NCBI GenBank assembly: GCA_012517315.1
Contig: JAAYVE010000055.1
Span: 62,001 to 126,000 of the forward strand
Reading direction: 5' to 3'
Source of the DNA: Deltaproteobacteria bacterium
Lineage (GTDB): Bacteria; Desulfobacterota; Syntrophobacteria; Syntrophobacterales; Syntrophobacteraceae
DNA: 64,000 nt
The translations under genes and the position numbers were made by a program. The notes under the pieces were generated by a model. The model saw only the letters and a program-made list of their open reading frames with translations, had not been told where the DNA came from and ran no database searches. This document shows positions 8,959-17,254 of the stretch, one piece after another (position 1 is the first letter of the stretch; each line of letters begins with the position of its first letter).

Positions 8959-9849
8959 CTACAGCCGCTCTATCGCATCCCGAAGATGATCCAGCCAAAT
9001 CTCCACGATTTCTCCGTGCTCTACCATGCCCACAAGAACGGGTTCACACCGGATGCCGTTCTTCGCGAGAACGCTCTTCCAGCTCCCTGGAATGTCCCCG
9101 GCCATGTCCTTGCGGGCATGATCCCCGGCCACGGTCATGAGGGGGACGAGGTACGCCTTTTCAACGCCCTTGGCCTTCATCCGGAAAACGACCTTTTCAA
9201 GGTCCGGATGGCCGGAAATGGTGCCCACGAATGCAAGGGGATCCAGTTCCTGAACCATACCGTTCATGGCGCAGTAAATGGCGTCGGCGGGATGCCTTTC
9301 ATTGCCGTGGCCCACGAAGACGACCCCTTCATGGGGTTCGCGTTTCGGCGGTACGGTCTTCAACATGGCCCCGGCAACCCGCACCATGTCTTCGTGGGAG
9401 GACAGAAGCGGTCTCGCCACTTCGATACGCTCGATTCCCCAGGTCATACGTGCAAACAGTCCGGCGTTCCTGACCAAGTCGTGATACTCAGCGCCGGGAA
9501 TCACGTGAAGGGAGAGCACCGCCACATGGGTGAAGCCCTCGTCCATCATGCGGGCGAGCATCATTTCAGGGGAGTCCACGGTCTGACCCGCCCGGGCCAG
9601 CTTCGTTCTCACAAATCGCGACGAATAGGCCCACCGGATGTCTGTGCCGGGGAAGGTGTTTTCCACGCGATGCTGCATTCCCTTGAAGGCCGCACCCCCT
9701 TCCGGCAGGGTGGTCCCGAAGGCGCTCAGAAGAATGCCTTTCTTCAATGGACGAGGTGAGGGACGCTTACCTTGGACGGCAAAGGTGGAGCCGAGGAAAA
9801 CCGCAGACATCACTGCCCCTAGGCCTTCAAAATACCAACTGGGATCCAC
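8959..9849 (-). CDS. cbiK: Sirohydrochlorin cobaltochelatase CbiK with N-terminal signal-like segment
   Basis: Inserts Co2+ (or Fe2+) into sirohydrochlorin in anaerobic cobalamin/haem synthesis. The chelatase domain begins with GILLSAFGTTLPEG and contains the two expected active-site histidine regions FVGHGNERHPADA and VAGDHARKDMAG. The GTG at 9849 has a strong AAGGAGG site and gives about 296 residues. Before the domain lies a hydrophobic stretch, LGAVMSAVFLGSTFAVQG, resembling a signal peptide; periplasmic CbiK enzymes are known in Desulfovibrio (CbiKP). The n-region lacks positive charge, so export is likely but not certain. No other cobalamin genes are adjacent. Confidence 0.88.
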   Translation of the reverse strand: MDPSWYFEGLGAVMSAVFLGSTFAVQGKRPSPRPLKKGILLSAFGTTLPEGGAAFKGMQHRVENTFPGTDIRWAYSSRFVRTKLARAGQTVDSPEMMLARMMDEGFTHVAVLSLHVIPGAEYHDLVRNAGLFARMTWGIERIEVARPLLSSHEDMVRVAGAMLKTVPPKREPHEGVVFVGHGNERHPADAIYCAMNGMVQELDPLAFVGTISGHPDLEKVVFRMKAKGVEKAYLVPLMTVAGDHARKDMAGDIPGSWKSVLAKNGIRCEPVLVGMVEHGEIVEIWLDHLRDAIERL

Positions 9850-10210
9850 TGGAACCTCCTTCGCGTTAAAGGCGTTCCCTTTATACAAGGAAATGAGACG
9901 GGGAGTCCACGGGGATCACAGGACTGCCTTGGAGTGACAACGCTTGCACAGGAATTCGGTCGCCGGTCTTTGCAGTATGATCTGCTTGGCCCTTCCCACG
10001 AAGGGGCTGTTCCGTCGGCACAGAAAGGAGGACGCCCGAAAAACGAAAATCCTCAGAGTCAATGTGCTCTGAGGAGCATTGCCCGATTCATCTACCCACA
10101 CGAAAGGAGCTGAGAGTAAGCCTTCTTCCACTCCCTTGCTTTCGTGCGCTTCTCTTTACACCGTTGTCTTCTCCGTCTTTACTCATCCGGGGCACTTCGT
10201 CGCAATGGGC
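9850..10210. other. Intergenic region between porin end and cbiK
   Basis: About 360 bases containing the minus-strand terminator described separately. I found no riboswitch box for cobalamin and no convincing gene; a short minus-strand open frame (9916-10131) encodes a CKRCH haem-type motif but overlaps the terminator and lacks a ribosome site. Confidence 0.4.
10040..10074 (-). terminator. Putative intrinsic terminator after the porin gene
   Basis: A perfect 8-bp stem (CCTCAGAG at 10051-10058 and CTCTGAGG at 10067-10074, 8-base loop) is followed on the minus strand by ATTTTCGTTTT. It lies about 135 bases past the porin stop. The interrupted T tract makes it a moderate terminator. Confidence 0.6.
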
Positions 10211-11552
10211 TCAGAAACTCAGCTCCACCCGGATCATCCCCGCGAAAACGGCGTCGTTGTCTTCGTTCCCCAAGGGATTGACCACCCACTGGAAATCCGG
10301 GGTGAGGGCCAAGTGCTCATTGAGAGCAATCCGGTAGTACGCTTCGGCATGGAACTCGGTCCCGTCGTTGTCGGGCTCGATGTGCCCCTTCACCCCCGCG
10401 ATCCCGATCCCCAGTTCGTCGTCGGGCCTCGACGGAATCAACCCCTTCAGATTGGCGCCCGCCGACCAGAACCAGTCGACGTCATAGGCATCCTCGTCGC
10501 TGTAGGCCACCCGGGCAAACAGCCCAAGACATTGCGTCACCTGCTGGTCGAAGCTCACCCCCACGCCCCAGCCGTTTTCGCTGAACGTGTCTTCTGAGTT
10601 GAAATGGTCATACAAGGCATTGAAAAAATAGACCCGATAGTTCCCCTCCAAGTCCCCAAACTTGGGGGAAATCTTCAACTGAGCGGCGACCATGGGGTCA
10701 TCGAACACACGGCTGTAGACCGTTTTCTGCAAAGACTCGCCCAGGTTCGGCCGGCTCGATGAGACCACCAGGGCGGAGGGAGAAGGACAGCAAATCAATG
10801 GGAGAGATCGTCATCGCGATCATGGGGGCGAATTCGTTTTCACTGTCCAAAACGGGGTTGTTCACGAACGCCTTGCCCACGAACTGCACGGCAGGGTCAT
10901 TGGCGAACGCGTTGTCATCGATGAAACCAACGGATTCCGTCTTCCCCATGAGAACCTTAAACTTCTCACCCAAAAAGTTGTGCTCGTAGTAGGCCTCCTG
11001 GAGCCAGAACACCTTGTCCTTCGGCAACTGCAGGTCACCGCTGTTGTCCGCAATGGTGTTGAGATTGGCAAAAAGCCGGTCCTCCATGTTCACGTCGGAG
11101 CCTTTCCCCTCCCCCGCATGAGCGTGGATGAAAAACTTCCCGTTTTCCAAAAACGGGACGGGGGGCGTGTAACCGATTTCCAGGTCGAACGTGATGCCCC
11201 CTGCAGACGAACTGCCGATTCTCTCGCCCTCAATGGTCCCGAACATCCCCCCTTGGCCGAAACCCACGACACTCCCATGAATCTCGAACCCGTAACGCTC
11301 CCAGCAGTACTTTTTCTCCTCACCGCCTTCACCCCCCTTTTCACCCGAGGCCGCCCCATCCCCCCCTTTTTCTCCTGCCTGGGCCAGTAGTAACGGCGTT
11401 CCGCTTCCCTCACCCCGGCTCAGAGGAAACACCCCTCTTTCTGGCGGAACCGAATCCAGGCGACTCACATCCCCTCCCCGCCCCCCTGCTGCCTGGCCAT
11501 CCACACAAAAAGACAACAAAAAAACCATCAACAGCAACAGTTTGCTCCACAT
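10211..11552 (-). pseudogene. Carbohydrate-selective (OprB-like) outer-membrane porin, frameshifted
   Basis: Outer-membrane beta-barrel gene in two frames: residues from the ATG at 11552 to about base 10775 are in one frame, and the remainder to 10211 is in the next. The N-terminus is a signal peptide (LLLLMVFLLSFCVDGQAAGG), followed by a low-complexity Gly/Glu linker and beta-strand repeats such as FWLQEAYYEHNF. The second part carries VFDDPMVAAQLKISPKFGDL and ends in RVELSF with a terminal aromatic residue, as porins do. Joining SPIDLLSFSL to ALVVSSSRPNLG by dropping one base near 10775 restores one protein of about 447 residues. Either a sequencing error or a true inactivation. The start has a strong GGAGG site. 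Confidence 0.7.
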
Positions 11553-12095
11553 CACCCCTCCTCCTCTCCGGACCAAAAATGAAATCACAAGACGCAGCCC
11601 CAATGATCACGCCGGGCCATCCTCCTCTTTGTCCCGCCCCCCAACATTTTGGTCGAAACCGATGCGATCCGTCTTCCTTTCCTCCTCTTGCCGTTTCGCC
11701 CCCAAAAAAAAAGCTGAAAAGATCCACTTCAGGAATCTTTCCAGCCTTCTTGACCGGACGTGTCCACCGAAACCGCGCACAACGGGAGCTTCTTGCTCCG
11801 AGTGCACAAGAAATTAAGCCACCGGAAAGGACTCTGTCAATCGTTTTGACGACCCTTCCTCAGGCTATTTTTAACAGTATAAACAATAGCATATACAGGA
11901 AGTCAAATCACCTTCTCGTGAAGCCCTAGCCCCCTTTCATTTTTCGGGGAATGCCGAAGCCCCTCTCTAGACCCGGCCCCAGCACTTCCTGCGGGCTGTT
12001 CAGCACCCCGGGTGTTCGGTTCAATGGTGCAGGATGCGTCACCGCATGTTGAACCCGGTAGCCGCTGCTTTCATAGCGACAACTGCCGGAGAGCG
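11553..12095. other. Long leader/intergenic region of the porin gene
   Basis: About 540 bases without a gene. It holds the putative porin promoter at 11811-11840, so the porin mRNA would have a leader of roughly 250 bases, with a small hairpin (GGAGC/GCTCC around 11784-11799) and a run of nine A at 11704-11712. The segment near 11865-11910 is unusually AT-rich for this genome. Nothing else seen. Confidence 0.4.
11811..11840 (-). promoter_or_regulatory. Putative sigma70 promoter of the porin gene
   Basis: On the minus strand TTGACA (11835-11840) and TAATTT (11811-11816) are 18 bases apart. The region immediately upstream is AT-rich, as in UP elements. The predicted start of transcription lies about 250 bases before the porin ATG. 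Confidence 0.5.
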
Positions 12096-12428
12096 TCAAA
12101 CGGCCCTGAGACTGTCCTCCACCGTGGAGTGGATGGGAAGAAAGGAGACGAAGCCGGACATTTCGAAGATTTCTTTGATGTAGTCCCTCACAGAACAGAG
12201 AGCAAGGTGCCCGTCGCTGACTTTCAGTTCTTTGACAGCCTTAAGGAGGACGCGCAGACCTGCGCTGGAAATGTAGTCCAGTTCACCGAAATCCAGAACC
12301 AGTCGGTTTTCACCCTGGCGCACCGACCCCAGGAGCATCCTCTCGAAATCCTCCGAGTTGGTGGAATCCAACCGCCCTTTCACCCCCAGCACCAGGATGC
12401 CCTCCAGTCGCGTTTCTGTGACTTCCAT
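12096..12428 (-). CDS. STAS-domain anti-sigma factor antagonist-like protein
   Basis: 110-residue single STAS domain, as in SpoIIAA/RsbV-type antagonists that bind anti-sigma kinases or other switch partners. The conserved phosphorylatable serine is in DYISSAGLRVLL; the N-terminal strands read ILVLGVKGRLDSTNSEDFE. The ATG at 12428 follows AGGAG (11 bases) and fits the domain edge; the frame is open to 12494. No anti-sigma factor or phosphatase gene is adjacent. It is divergent from the large ABC exporter gene, with under 200 bases between. Confidence 0.88.
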   Translation of the reverse strand: MEVTETRLEGILVLGVKGRLDSTNSEDFERMLLGSVRQGENRLVLDFGELDYISSAGLRVLLKAVKELKVSDGHLALCSVRDYIKEIFEMSGFVSFLPIHSTVEDSLRAV

Positions 12429-12626
12429 GCTATTCTCTTCTCCTTCCGGCAGGAGTTCTTGCCCTGGAGCACCCCGGCCAAGGGGCGGTAACAACCCCTG
12501 TAAAGCCGGCGCCGCCGATTCCGGCGCGATCCCTCCAGGGCGGGCGAGTGGATCTCAACACATTGCGTGCACTTCCCGATAACGATACTGAAAGCTAAGG
12601 GGCTCGTCAACCGGTCAACCGGACCC

Positions 12627-15188
12627 ATGTCGGAGTCGACTCTTCAAACCTTTGCCGAGGAACCTGCGAGGTTCTCCATGATCACCAAGCGCCCTTTGAG
12701 TTACTGGGTCAGGACGAGCAGCATCCGTCTGCAGATTCTCCTTCTGGCGGTCATCGCGGTCACGGTGGCCACGCGGGTCCTGCCCCTGGAGATGCAAAAG
12801 AAAATCGTCAATCACGCCATCAACCTGGGGCAGGTGGATCTGCTTCTCACCTATTGCCTTTACTACCTTCTCGCCGTGGTGACCGCAAGCTGCCTCAAGT
12901 TCGTCATCAACTGGATTCAGACCGTACTGAGCCAGGAAGCCCTGGCCAGGATGCGCAAGGAACTCTACGCGCACATTCTCACCCTGCCTCTCAGTTTCTT
13001 TCGCAGGACCTCATCGGGGATGGTGGTCTCCTCCCTTGTGACCGAGGTCGCTACAGCCAGTGATTTCGTCGGCCAGGCTGTCGCCGTCCCGGTGACGAAT
13101 GGTCTCACCCTCCTCGCGTTCGCCGCATACATGTTCTACCTGAACCCCCTTCTGGCGACCCTGAGTCTGACCATCTACCCCCTGGTGCTCCTGGTGGTTC
13201 CGCGCCTTCAGCGAAAATCGAACGAGGCCAACAAGGAGCGGGTGGACAGCACCCGGGTTCTCAGCAGCAAGATCAGCGAGACGGTCTCCGGCATCCACGA
13301 GGTACACGGCAACGGCAGCTACGCCATTGAGAACAGACGTTACGGAACCTTTGTGGATGAACTCACCCGCATCCGCGTGACCTGGAACCTCTACAAGCAG
13401 GGTGTCAAAGTGGTCAACAGTTTCTTCCTGGGCCTGGGACCCTTCGTCTTGTTTCTCATTGGGGGATACCTGACCATCCAGGGACGCTTCGATTTGGGAG
13501 CCATGGTGGCTTTTCTTTCCGCCTACGAGAAGCTGTACGACCCATGGAAAGAATTGATGGACTTCTACCAGCTCTATCAGGACAGTTCCGTGAGTTATAA
13601 GAGACTTATGGAATACTTCGACGTGGAACCGGACCACCTTCTGGAACCAATAGACCGTAAACCCCTAACATTCCGGGGAGACATCCGTATCCGGGACCTT
13701 TCCTACAGCGTGGCCGGTGGCATCCAGCTTCTCAAGCAAATCGACCTCGAATTGAAGGCGGGTGAACAGCTGGCACTCATCGGGTTTTCTGGGAGCGGCA
13801 AGAGCACTCTGGCCCAGTGCATCGCCCAGCTTGTCCCTTACACGGGGGGCAGTGTCCAGATCGACGGCGCCGAAGTGAGGGATCTCACCAAGAAAGACAT
13901 GGCGCAGAACCTCGGGATTGTTGCCCAGTCCCCGTACATCTTCGACGGGACCATCCGGGAGAACCTCATTTACTCCTGCCGGGCAATCCTGGACGAGAGC
14001 GAAGGACACCTGGAGGAGAGGCTTCCCTCCCTGGATCGGATGATTGAGGTCATTCAGCAGGTGGGACTCTTCGGGGACATTCTTCGCTTCGGATTGAACA
14101 CCGTCCTGCCGCGTGAAACCCACAATAAACTCAGGGAGAGAATCGTCCGGATTCGCCATCACTTCCAGTCCGGGTTCGGCGAGCAACTGGCCGAGGACAT
14201 CGAGTTCTTCGACGAGCATCGATACCTCCAGCACTCCTCCGTGGCGACGAACCTCACCTTCGGAGAACCCCACCGACCGGAGTACGGTCCAGAGGTGTTG
14301 CACAGGAACCCAGCCTTCCTCCGTTTTCTCGATGACGTGCAGTTGGCCAAGCCCCTCATGAGCCTCGGAGGGGAGCTGCTTCACCAATCCATGGACATTC
14401 TACGGGATCTCCCCCCGGACGAGATCTTCTTTCAGCAGACTCCCATTCGCTCGGACGAGTTCGAGGAATGCAAGGCCGTCGCCTCTCGCCTCGAGAAAGT
14501 CCGGGTTCACGAACTGCCGGAAGAAGACAGGTCCTTTCTCCTGCAGCTTGCCCTACGCTTCGTGCCGGGAGTCCACCGTGTGGTCGCCATGCCCCCGTTT
14601 CTGAAAAACCTGATCCTTGAGGGTCGGCACCAATTCATTAAGGAGATTCGCGACAAGTCTCCCCATGCGCTCTCCTTCTATCGAATGAGCGAGTACATGG
14701 ACTCCCGGACTATTTTGGACAATATCCTTTTCGGAAAACCCCGGACAGACCATCTGAGAGCCCAGGAGCGCATCAGCCAGAGTCTCGTGCACTTGCTCAT
14801 TGAAGAGGACCTGCTGGAAACCATTGTCGAAATCGGTATGGATTTTCGGGTGGGAACCAAAGGAGATCGGCTCTCGGGTGGGCAGCGGCAGAAGTTGGCC
14901 ATCGCCCGGGTTTTCCTTAAGGCGCCGCCGGTGCTCATCATGGATGAAGCCACGTCGGCTTTGGACAATGCGTCCCAGAAACGGATCCAGACCCTGCTGG
15001 AAACGGGCTGGAAAGGCCGAAGCACGCTCATTTCCGTCATTCACAGGCTGGACACCATCCGGGGATATGACAGGATTGCGGTCATGAAGGCGGGTAAAAT
15101 CATGGAAATGGGATCCTATCAGGAGTTGATGGGACGGAAGGGGATATTGTACGAACTCATTCACGGAGCCAGGGAAAATGCACAGTGA
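12627..15188 (+). CDS. ABC exporter (permease + ATPase) with ~260-residue insertion in the ATPase domain
   Basis: 853-residue type I ABC exporter half-transporter in the inner membrane. Residues ~25-340 form the six-helix membrane domain. The ATPase domain has Walker A GFSGSGKST at 386, Q-loop VAQSP at ~432, signature LSGGQ at 749 and Walker B VLIMDEATSALD at 769. The Q-loop to signature distance is about 315 residues instead of ~55, so about 260 extra residues lie in the helical subdomain. The segment following the Q-loop (FDGTIRENLIYS, 439) recurs in altered form at 533 (SSVATNLTFGEP) and 690 (SRTILDNILFGKP). Start uncertain: ATG 12627 has no clear ribosome site; ATG 12678 and a start at 12567 are alternatives. 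The stop overlaps the next gene. Substrate unknown. Confidence 0.85.
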   Translation: MSESTLQTFAEEPARFSMITKRPLSYWVRTSSIRLQILLLAVIAVTVATRVLPLEMQKKIVNHAINLGQVDLLLTYCLYYLLAVVTASCLKFVINWIQTVLSQEALARMRKELYAHILTLPLSFFRRTSSGMVVSSLVTEVATASDFVGQAVAVPVTNGLTLLAFAAYMFYLNPLLATLSLTIYPLVLLVVPRLQRKSNEANKERVDSTRVLSSKISETVSGIHEVHGNGSYAIENRRYGTFVDELTRIRVTWNLYKQGVKVVNSFFLGLGPFVLFLIGGYLTIQGRFDLGAMVAFLSAYEKLYDPWKELMDFYQLYQDSSVSYKRLMEYFDVEPDHLLEPIDRKPLTFRGDIRIRDLSYSVAGGIQLLKQIDLELKAGEQLALIGFSGSGKSTLAQCIAQLVPYTGGSVQIDGAEVRDLTKKDMAQNLGIVAQSPYIFDGTIRENLIYSCRAILDESEGHLEERLPSLDRMIEVIQQVGLFGDILRFGLNTVLPRETHNKLRERIVRIRHHFQSGFGEQLAEDIEFFDEHRYLQHSSVATNLTFGEPHRPEYGPEVLHRNPAFLRFLDDVQLAKPLMSLGGELLHQSMDILRDLPPDEIFFQQTPIRSDEFEECKAVASRLEKVRVHELPEEDRSFLLQLALRFVPGVHRVVAMPPFLKNLILEGRHQFIKEIRDKSPHALSFYRMSEYMDSRTILDNILFGKPRTDHLRAQERISQSLVHLLIEEDLLETIVEIGMDFRVGTKGDRLSGGQRQKLAIARVFLKAPPVLIMDEATSALDNASQKRIQTLLETGWKGRSTLISVIHRLDTIRGYDRIAVMKAGKIMEMGSYQELMGRKGILYELIHGARENAQ

Positions 15189-15669
15189 GTATCTCGCCGA
15201 CCTGGAACTGCTCTTGGGGCTCCCCGTTTATAACGGCGTGCCCATGGAAGCGATGAAGCTTCTCTCTTACCTGTGCGTCAGGGAGAGTTTCAAACCGGGG
15301 GAAATCATCTTTCACCAGCACGAAGTGGACTCCCATGCCTACTGCCTTGTGGAGGGCCGGGCGACGGTCCACCTGGAGAACAATCCGCAGGCCGTTCTCC
15401 GGCGGTTCGGACCGGTGGATTTCATCGGCGGTCTCTCCCTCTTTTGCGAAGCCGGGCGCCTGTTCACCCTCAAGGCGGAAACGAGGGCCGTCCTTCTCAT
15501 GCTCTCCCGGGAAAAGTTTCTGAAAATCCTGGAACAATTTCCTTCGGCAGGACCCGCGATCTTTCAGAACTTGGCCAAACGCATCCACTACTGGGAGCAG
15601 GATTACGTGAGCCGCTGTGAAAACAGGCATCCGCAATGTCTCACCGGACTGGGGGTCACGCTCCTTTGA
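15178..15669 (+). CDS. Cyclic-nucleotide-binding (CNBD) domain protein
   Basis: 163-residue protein made almost entirely of a cyclic-nucleotide-binding beta-barrel: FKPGEIIFHQHEVDSHAYCLVEG, then FIGGLSLFCEAGRLFTLKAET and a closing helix region. The phosphate-binding cassette usually reads GExA-(L/I)-RA; here it is GGLSLFCEAGRL, which departs from consensus, so ligand binding is uncertain. There is no DNA-binding helix-turn-helix. Its ATG lies inside the end of the ABC exporter gene (11-base overlap), which implies translational coupling; it is probably a regulatory partner of that exporter. Confidence 0.8.
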   Translation: MHSEYLADLELLLGLPVYNGVPMEAMKLLSYLCVRESFKPGEIIFHQHEVDSHAYCLVEGRATVHLENNPQAVLRRFGPVDFIGGLSLFCEAGRLFTLKAETRAVLLMLSREKFLKILEQFPSAGPAIFQNLAKRIHYWEQDYVSRCENRHPQCLTGLGVTLL

Positions 15670-15799
15670 CGGACGCAGGCTTTGTCGAGGCAGGGAAAGA
15701 TCCCGTTTGACGTCGTTTGAAGATTATTATAGGGTTGATGTATCGTTCTTTTCACACGCGGCCCTGTGGATTCTTTTCAACCTGAGAGGAGTGCTTACC

Positions 15800-15985
15800 A
15801 TGACGACGACCAAGCGAGAAGTTTGCCATTGCGAAAAGTGCGGAAATGAAGCGGAAATGACCATCACCTGTCAACTGATCGACGTGGAGGAAAAGCCAAA
15901 CGTGATCAAGAAGAAAGAGAAGCAAACGAGGGTGTGCAGCGTTTGTGGAAACGAAGCCGACATGATCATCGACTTCGACGAATAG
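15800..15985 (+). CDS. Small zinc-ribbon-like protein with two CxxC repeats
   Basis: 61-residue protein with two similar halves: CEKCGNEAEMTITC and CSVCGNEADMIIDF, separated by a charged linker (VEEKPNVIKKKEKQ). The four CxxC cysteines probably bind one zinc ion. The ATG at 15800 has GAGAGGAG at a good distance; the longer open frame from 15617 overlaps the CNBD gene and is not credible. A weak promoter-like TTGACG (15707-15712) with TAGGGT 17 bases further lies upstream. Specific function unknown. Confidence 0.7.
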   Translation: MTTTKREVCHCEKCGNEAEMTITCQLIDVEEKPNVIKKKEKQTRVCSVCGNEADMIIDFDE

Positions 15986-16018
15986 CGCGTGTTTGAACGC
16001 CCAGCAATCGCCACGGAC

Positions 16019-16047
16019 GCCCGGGCATGAATGCTGGCAGCCCGGGC
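16019..16047. repeat. Stem-loop between convergent genes
   Basis: Two copies of GCCCGGGC (16019-16026 and 16040-16047), each self-complementary, can pair into a perfect 8-bp GC stem with a 13-base loop. It lies between the small zinc protein and the convergent transglutaminase-like gene. No T tract follows on either strand, so a role in termination or mRNA stability is only possible. Confidence 0.4.
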
Positions 16048-16201
16048 AGCGAAATCCCCCGATCCCCCATGGATCCCGTGGCTGCCCCCATCCTGTTGGT
16101 TATCCTCGCCCCCTGGAATCAATCCCAGAATGGAGCAATACATAGGTTTCTCATTGTGGGCGCCCCCCGTCCATCGTGCAAAAGCCCTGCAGCGGATCGA
16201 C

Positions 16202-17254
16202 TCAATGTTTCAAATGGGCCAGGACCTCGGTCGCCAGGCGCTTGCAGTCCTCGAATTTTTGGAGCGCCCTGCCCCGGTACTCCAACGATTCCTGGGTAGC
16301 CGTCTTCCCGGCGAACTGATTGTTGTAGGTTCCCACAACTTCCTTGGCCTCTCTGCAGGTTTTGAAGTACGAAATCCTCAGGTCGCTGAATGCTTTGAAC
16401 TGCTTGGGGTTTTCGAACGTGATGCCGGAGAGGTAAAGACTGTAGCCGGAACTCGCCGGGTCCACGATGTAACCCCCCGTGGCCTCCAGAGGGATCCACT
16501 CGTTGGGTCTCACCTCTGCCAAAAGCCAGGCATGGTTCATGCCAGCGATGTACTCCGTTTCCGTCGTCCCGTGTCGGAGATCCCGCTCCACGTTCCCCAC
16601 CGCAATTCTGGACCGGATGCCCTGGGTCTTCAGGATATTCCACACATCGACCACCATGTCCGCACAGACGAAAAAGTCTTCGGTGCTGTACGTGTGCTTT
16701 TTGCGGTAGTCGGCCAAGGTCACCATGATTTTCGCGTAGCTTTCGATGTCTTTCAGTGAAGGGTCTTTCGTGGTCTGCGAGGGGATTTCCACGGCCACGG
16801 CGGGAGCTTTGGCGGCACGTGGTTTTCCCCATCGCTCGTAAGCGATCGCATTGAGGCTTTCCGCCTTGTCTCGCTCGCCCAGCTTTTCGTAAACTGCGAT
16901 GAGTTCACTGATGGTACCCGAAACCCTGGTGTTGCGAGGACCCAAGTTTTTTTCCTGGATCCACCTCACCCGCTCGAGGCAACGGGCGGCTTCGGGCAGT
17001 TCCCGGCGGCCCTGGTGGATTTCGGCCAGAAGCATGAGGGGACCGGCTGACTCCAGACTTCCCTCCCCGTGCTTCTTTTCTGCCTGAGCCAGGGCATCCC
17101 CCGCCGTCCGAAAGGCTTCGTCGATTTTCCCCTGCGTGTACAGAGCGGACGCCTTTACGCAAAGATCCGCAGGTTCCCCGGCGGTGGCGCCCACCTGATG
17201 GTAAATCATGAGCATTAGCCAGCATAGGGCTGCGATCACCCTTCTATTTCCCAT
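16202..17254 (-). CDS. Exported protein with TPR-like helices and a transglutaminase-like domain
   Basis: 350 residues. A signal peptide (VIAALCWLMLMIYHQVGATAG) precedes helical TPR-like repeats (residues ~30-145: ALYTQGKIDEAFRTAGDALA, LMLLAEIHQGRRELPEAARC). The C-terminal half has a transglutaminase-like core: FVCADMVVDVWNILKTQGI with the candidate catalytic Cys, then MNHAWLLAEV with the His and a downstream EATGG. Such domains act as cysteine proteases or scaffolds in the periplasm. An AGAGG site lies 10 bases before the ATG. It stands alone. Confidence 0.7.
   Translation of the reverse strand: MGNRRVIAALCWLMLMIYHQVGATAGEPADLCVKASALYTQGKIDEAFRTAGDALAQAEKKHGEGSLESAGPLMLLAEIHQGRRELPEAARCLERVRWIQEKNLGPRNTRVSGTISELIAVYEKLGERDKAESLNAIAYERWGKPRAAKAPAVAVEIPSQTTKDPSLKDIESYAKIMVTLADYRKKHTYSTEDFFVCADMVVDVWNILKTQGIRSRIAVGNVERDLRHGTTETEYIAGMNHAWLLAEVRPNEWIPLEATGGYIVDPASSGYSLYLSGITFENPKQFKAFSDLRISYFKTCREAKEVVGTYNNQFAGKTATQESLEYRGRALQKFEDCKRLATEVLAHLKH

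Noticed and set aside
9916-10131. 71-codon minus-strand open frame ending in CKRCHSKAVL, a c-type heme CxxCH motif just before cbiK.
   Set aside because: Its start overlaps the porin terminator, no ribosome site was found for any internal start and the CxxCH is the only supporting feature.
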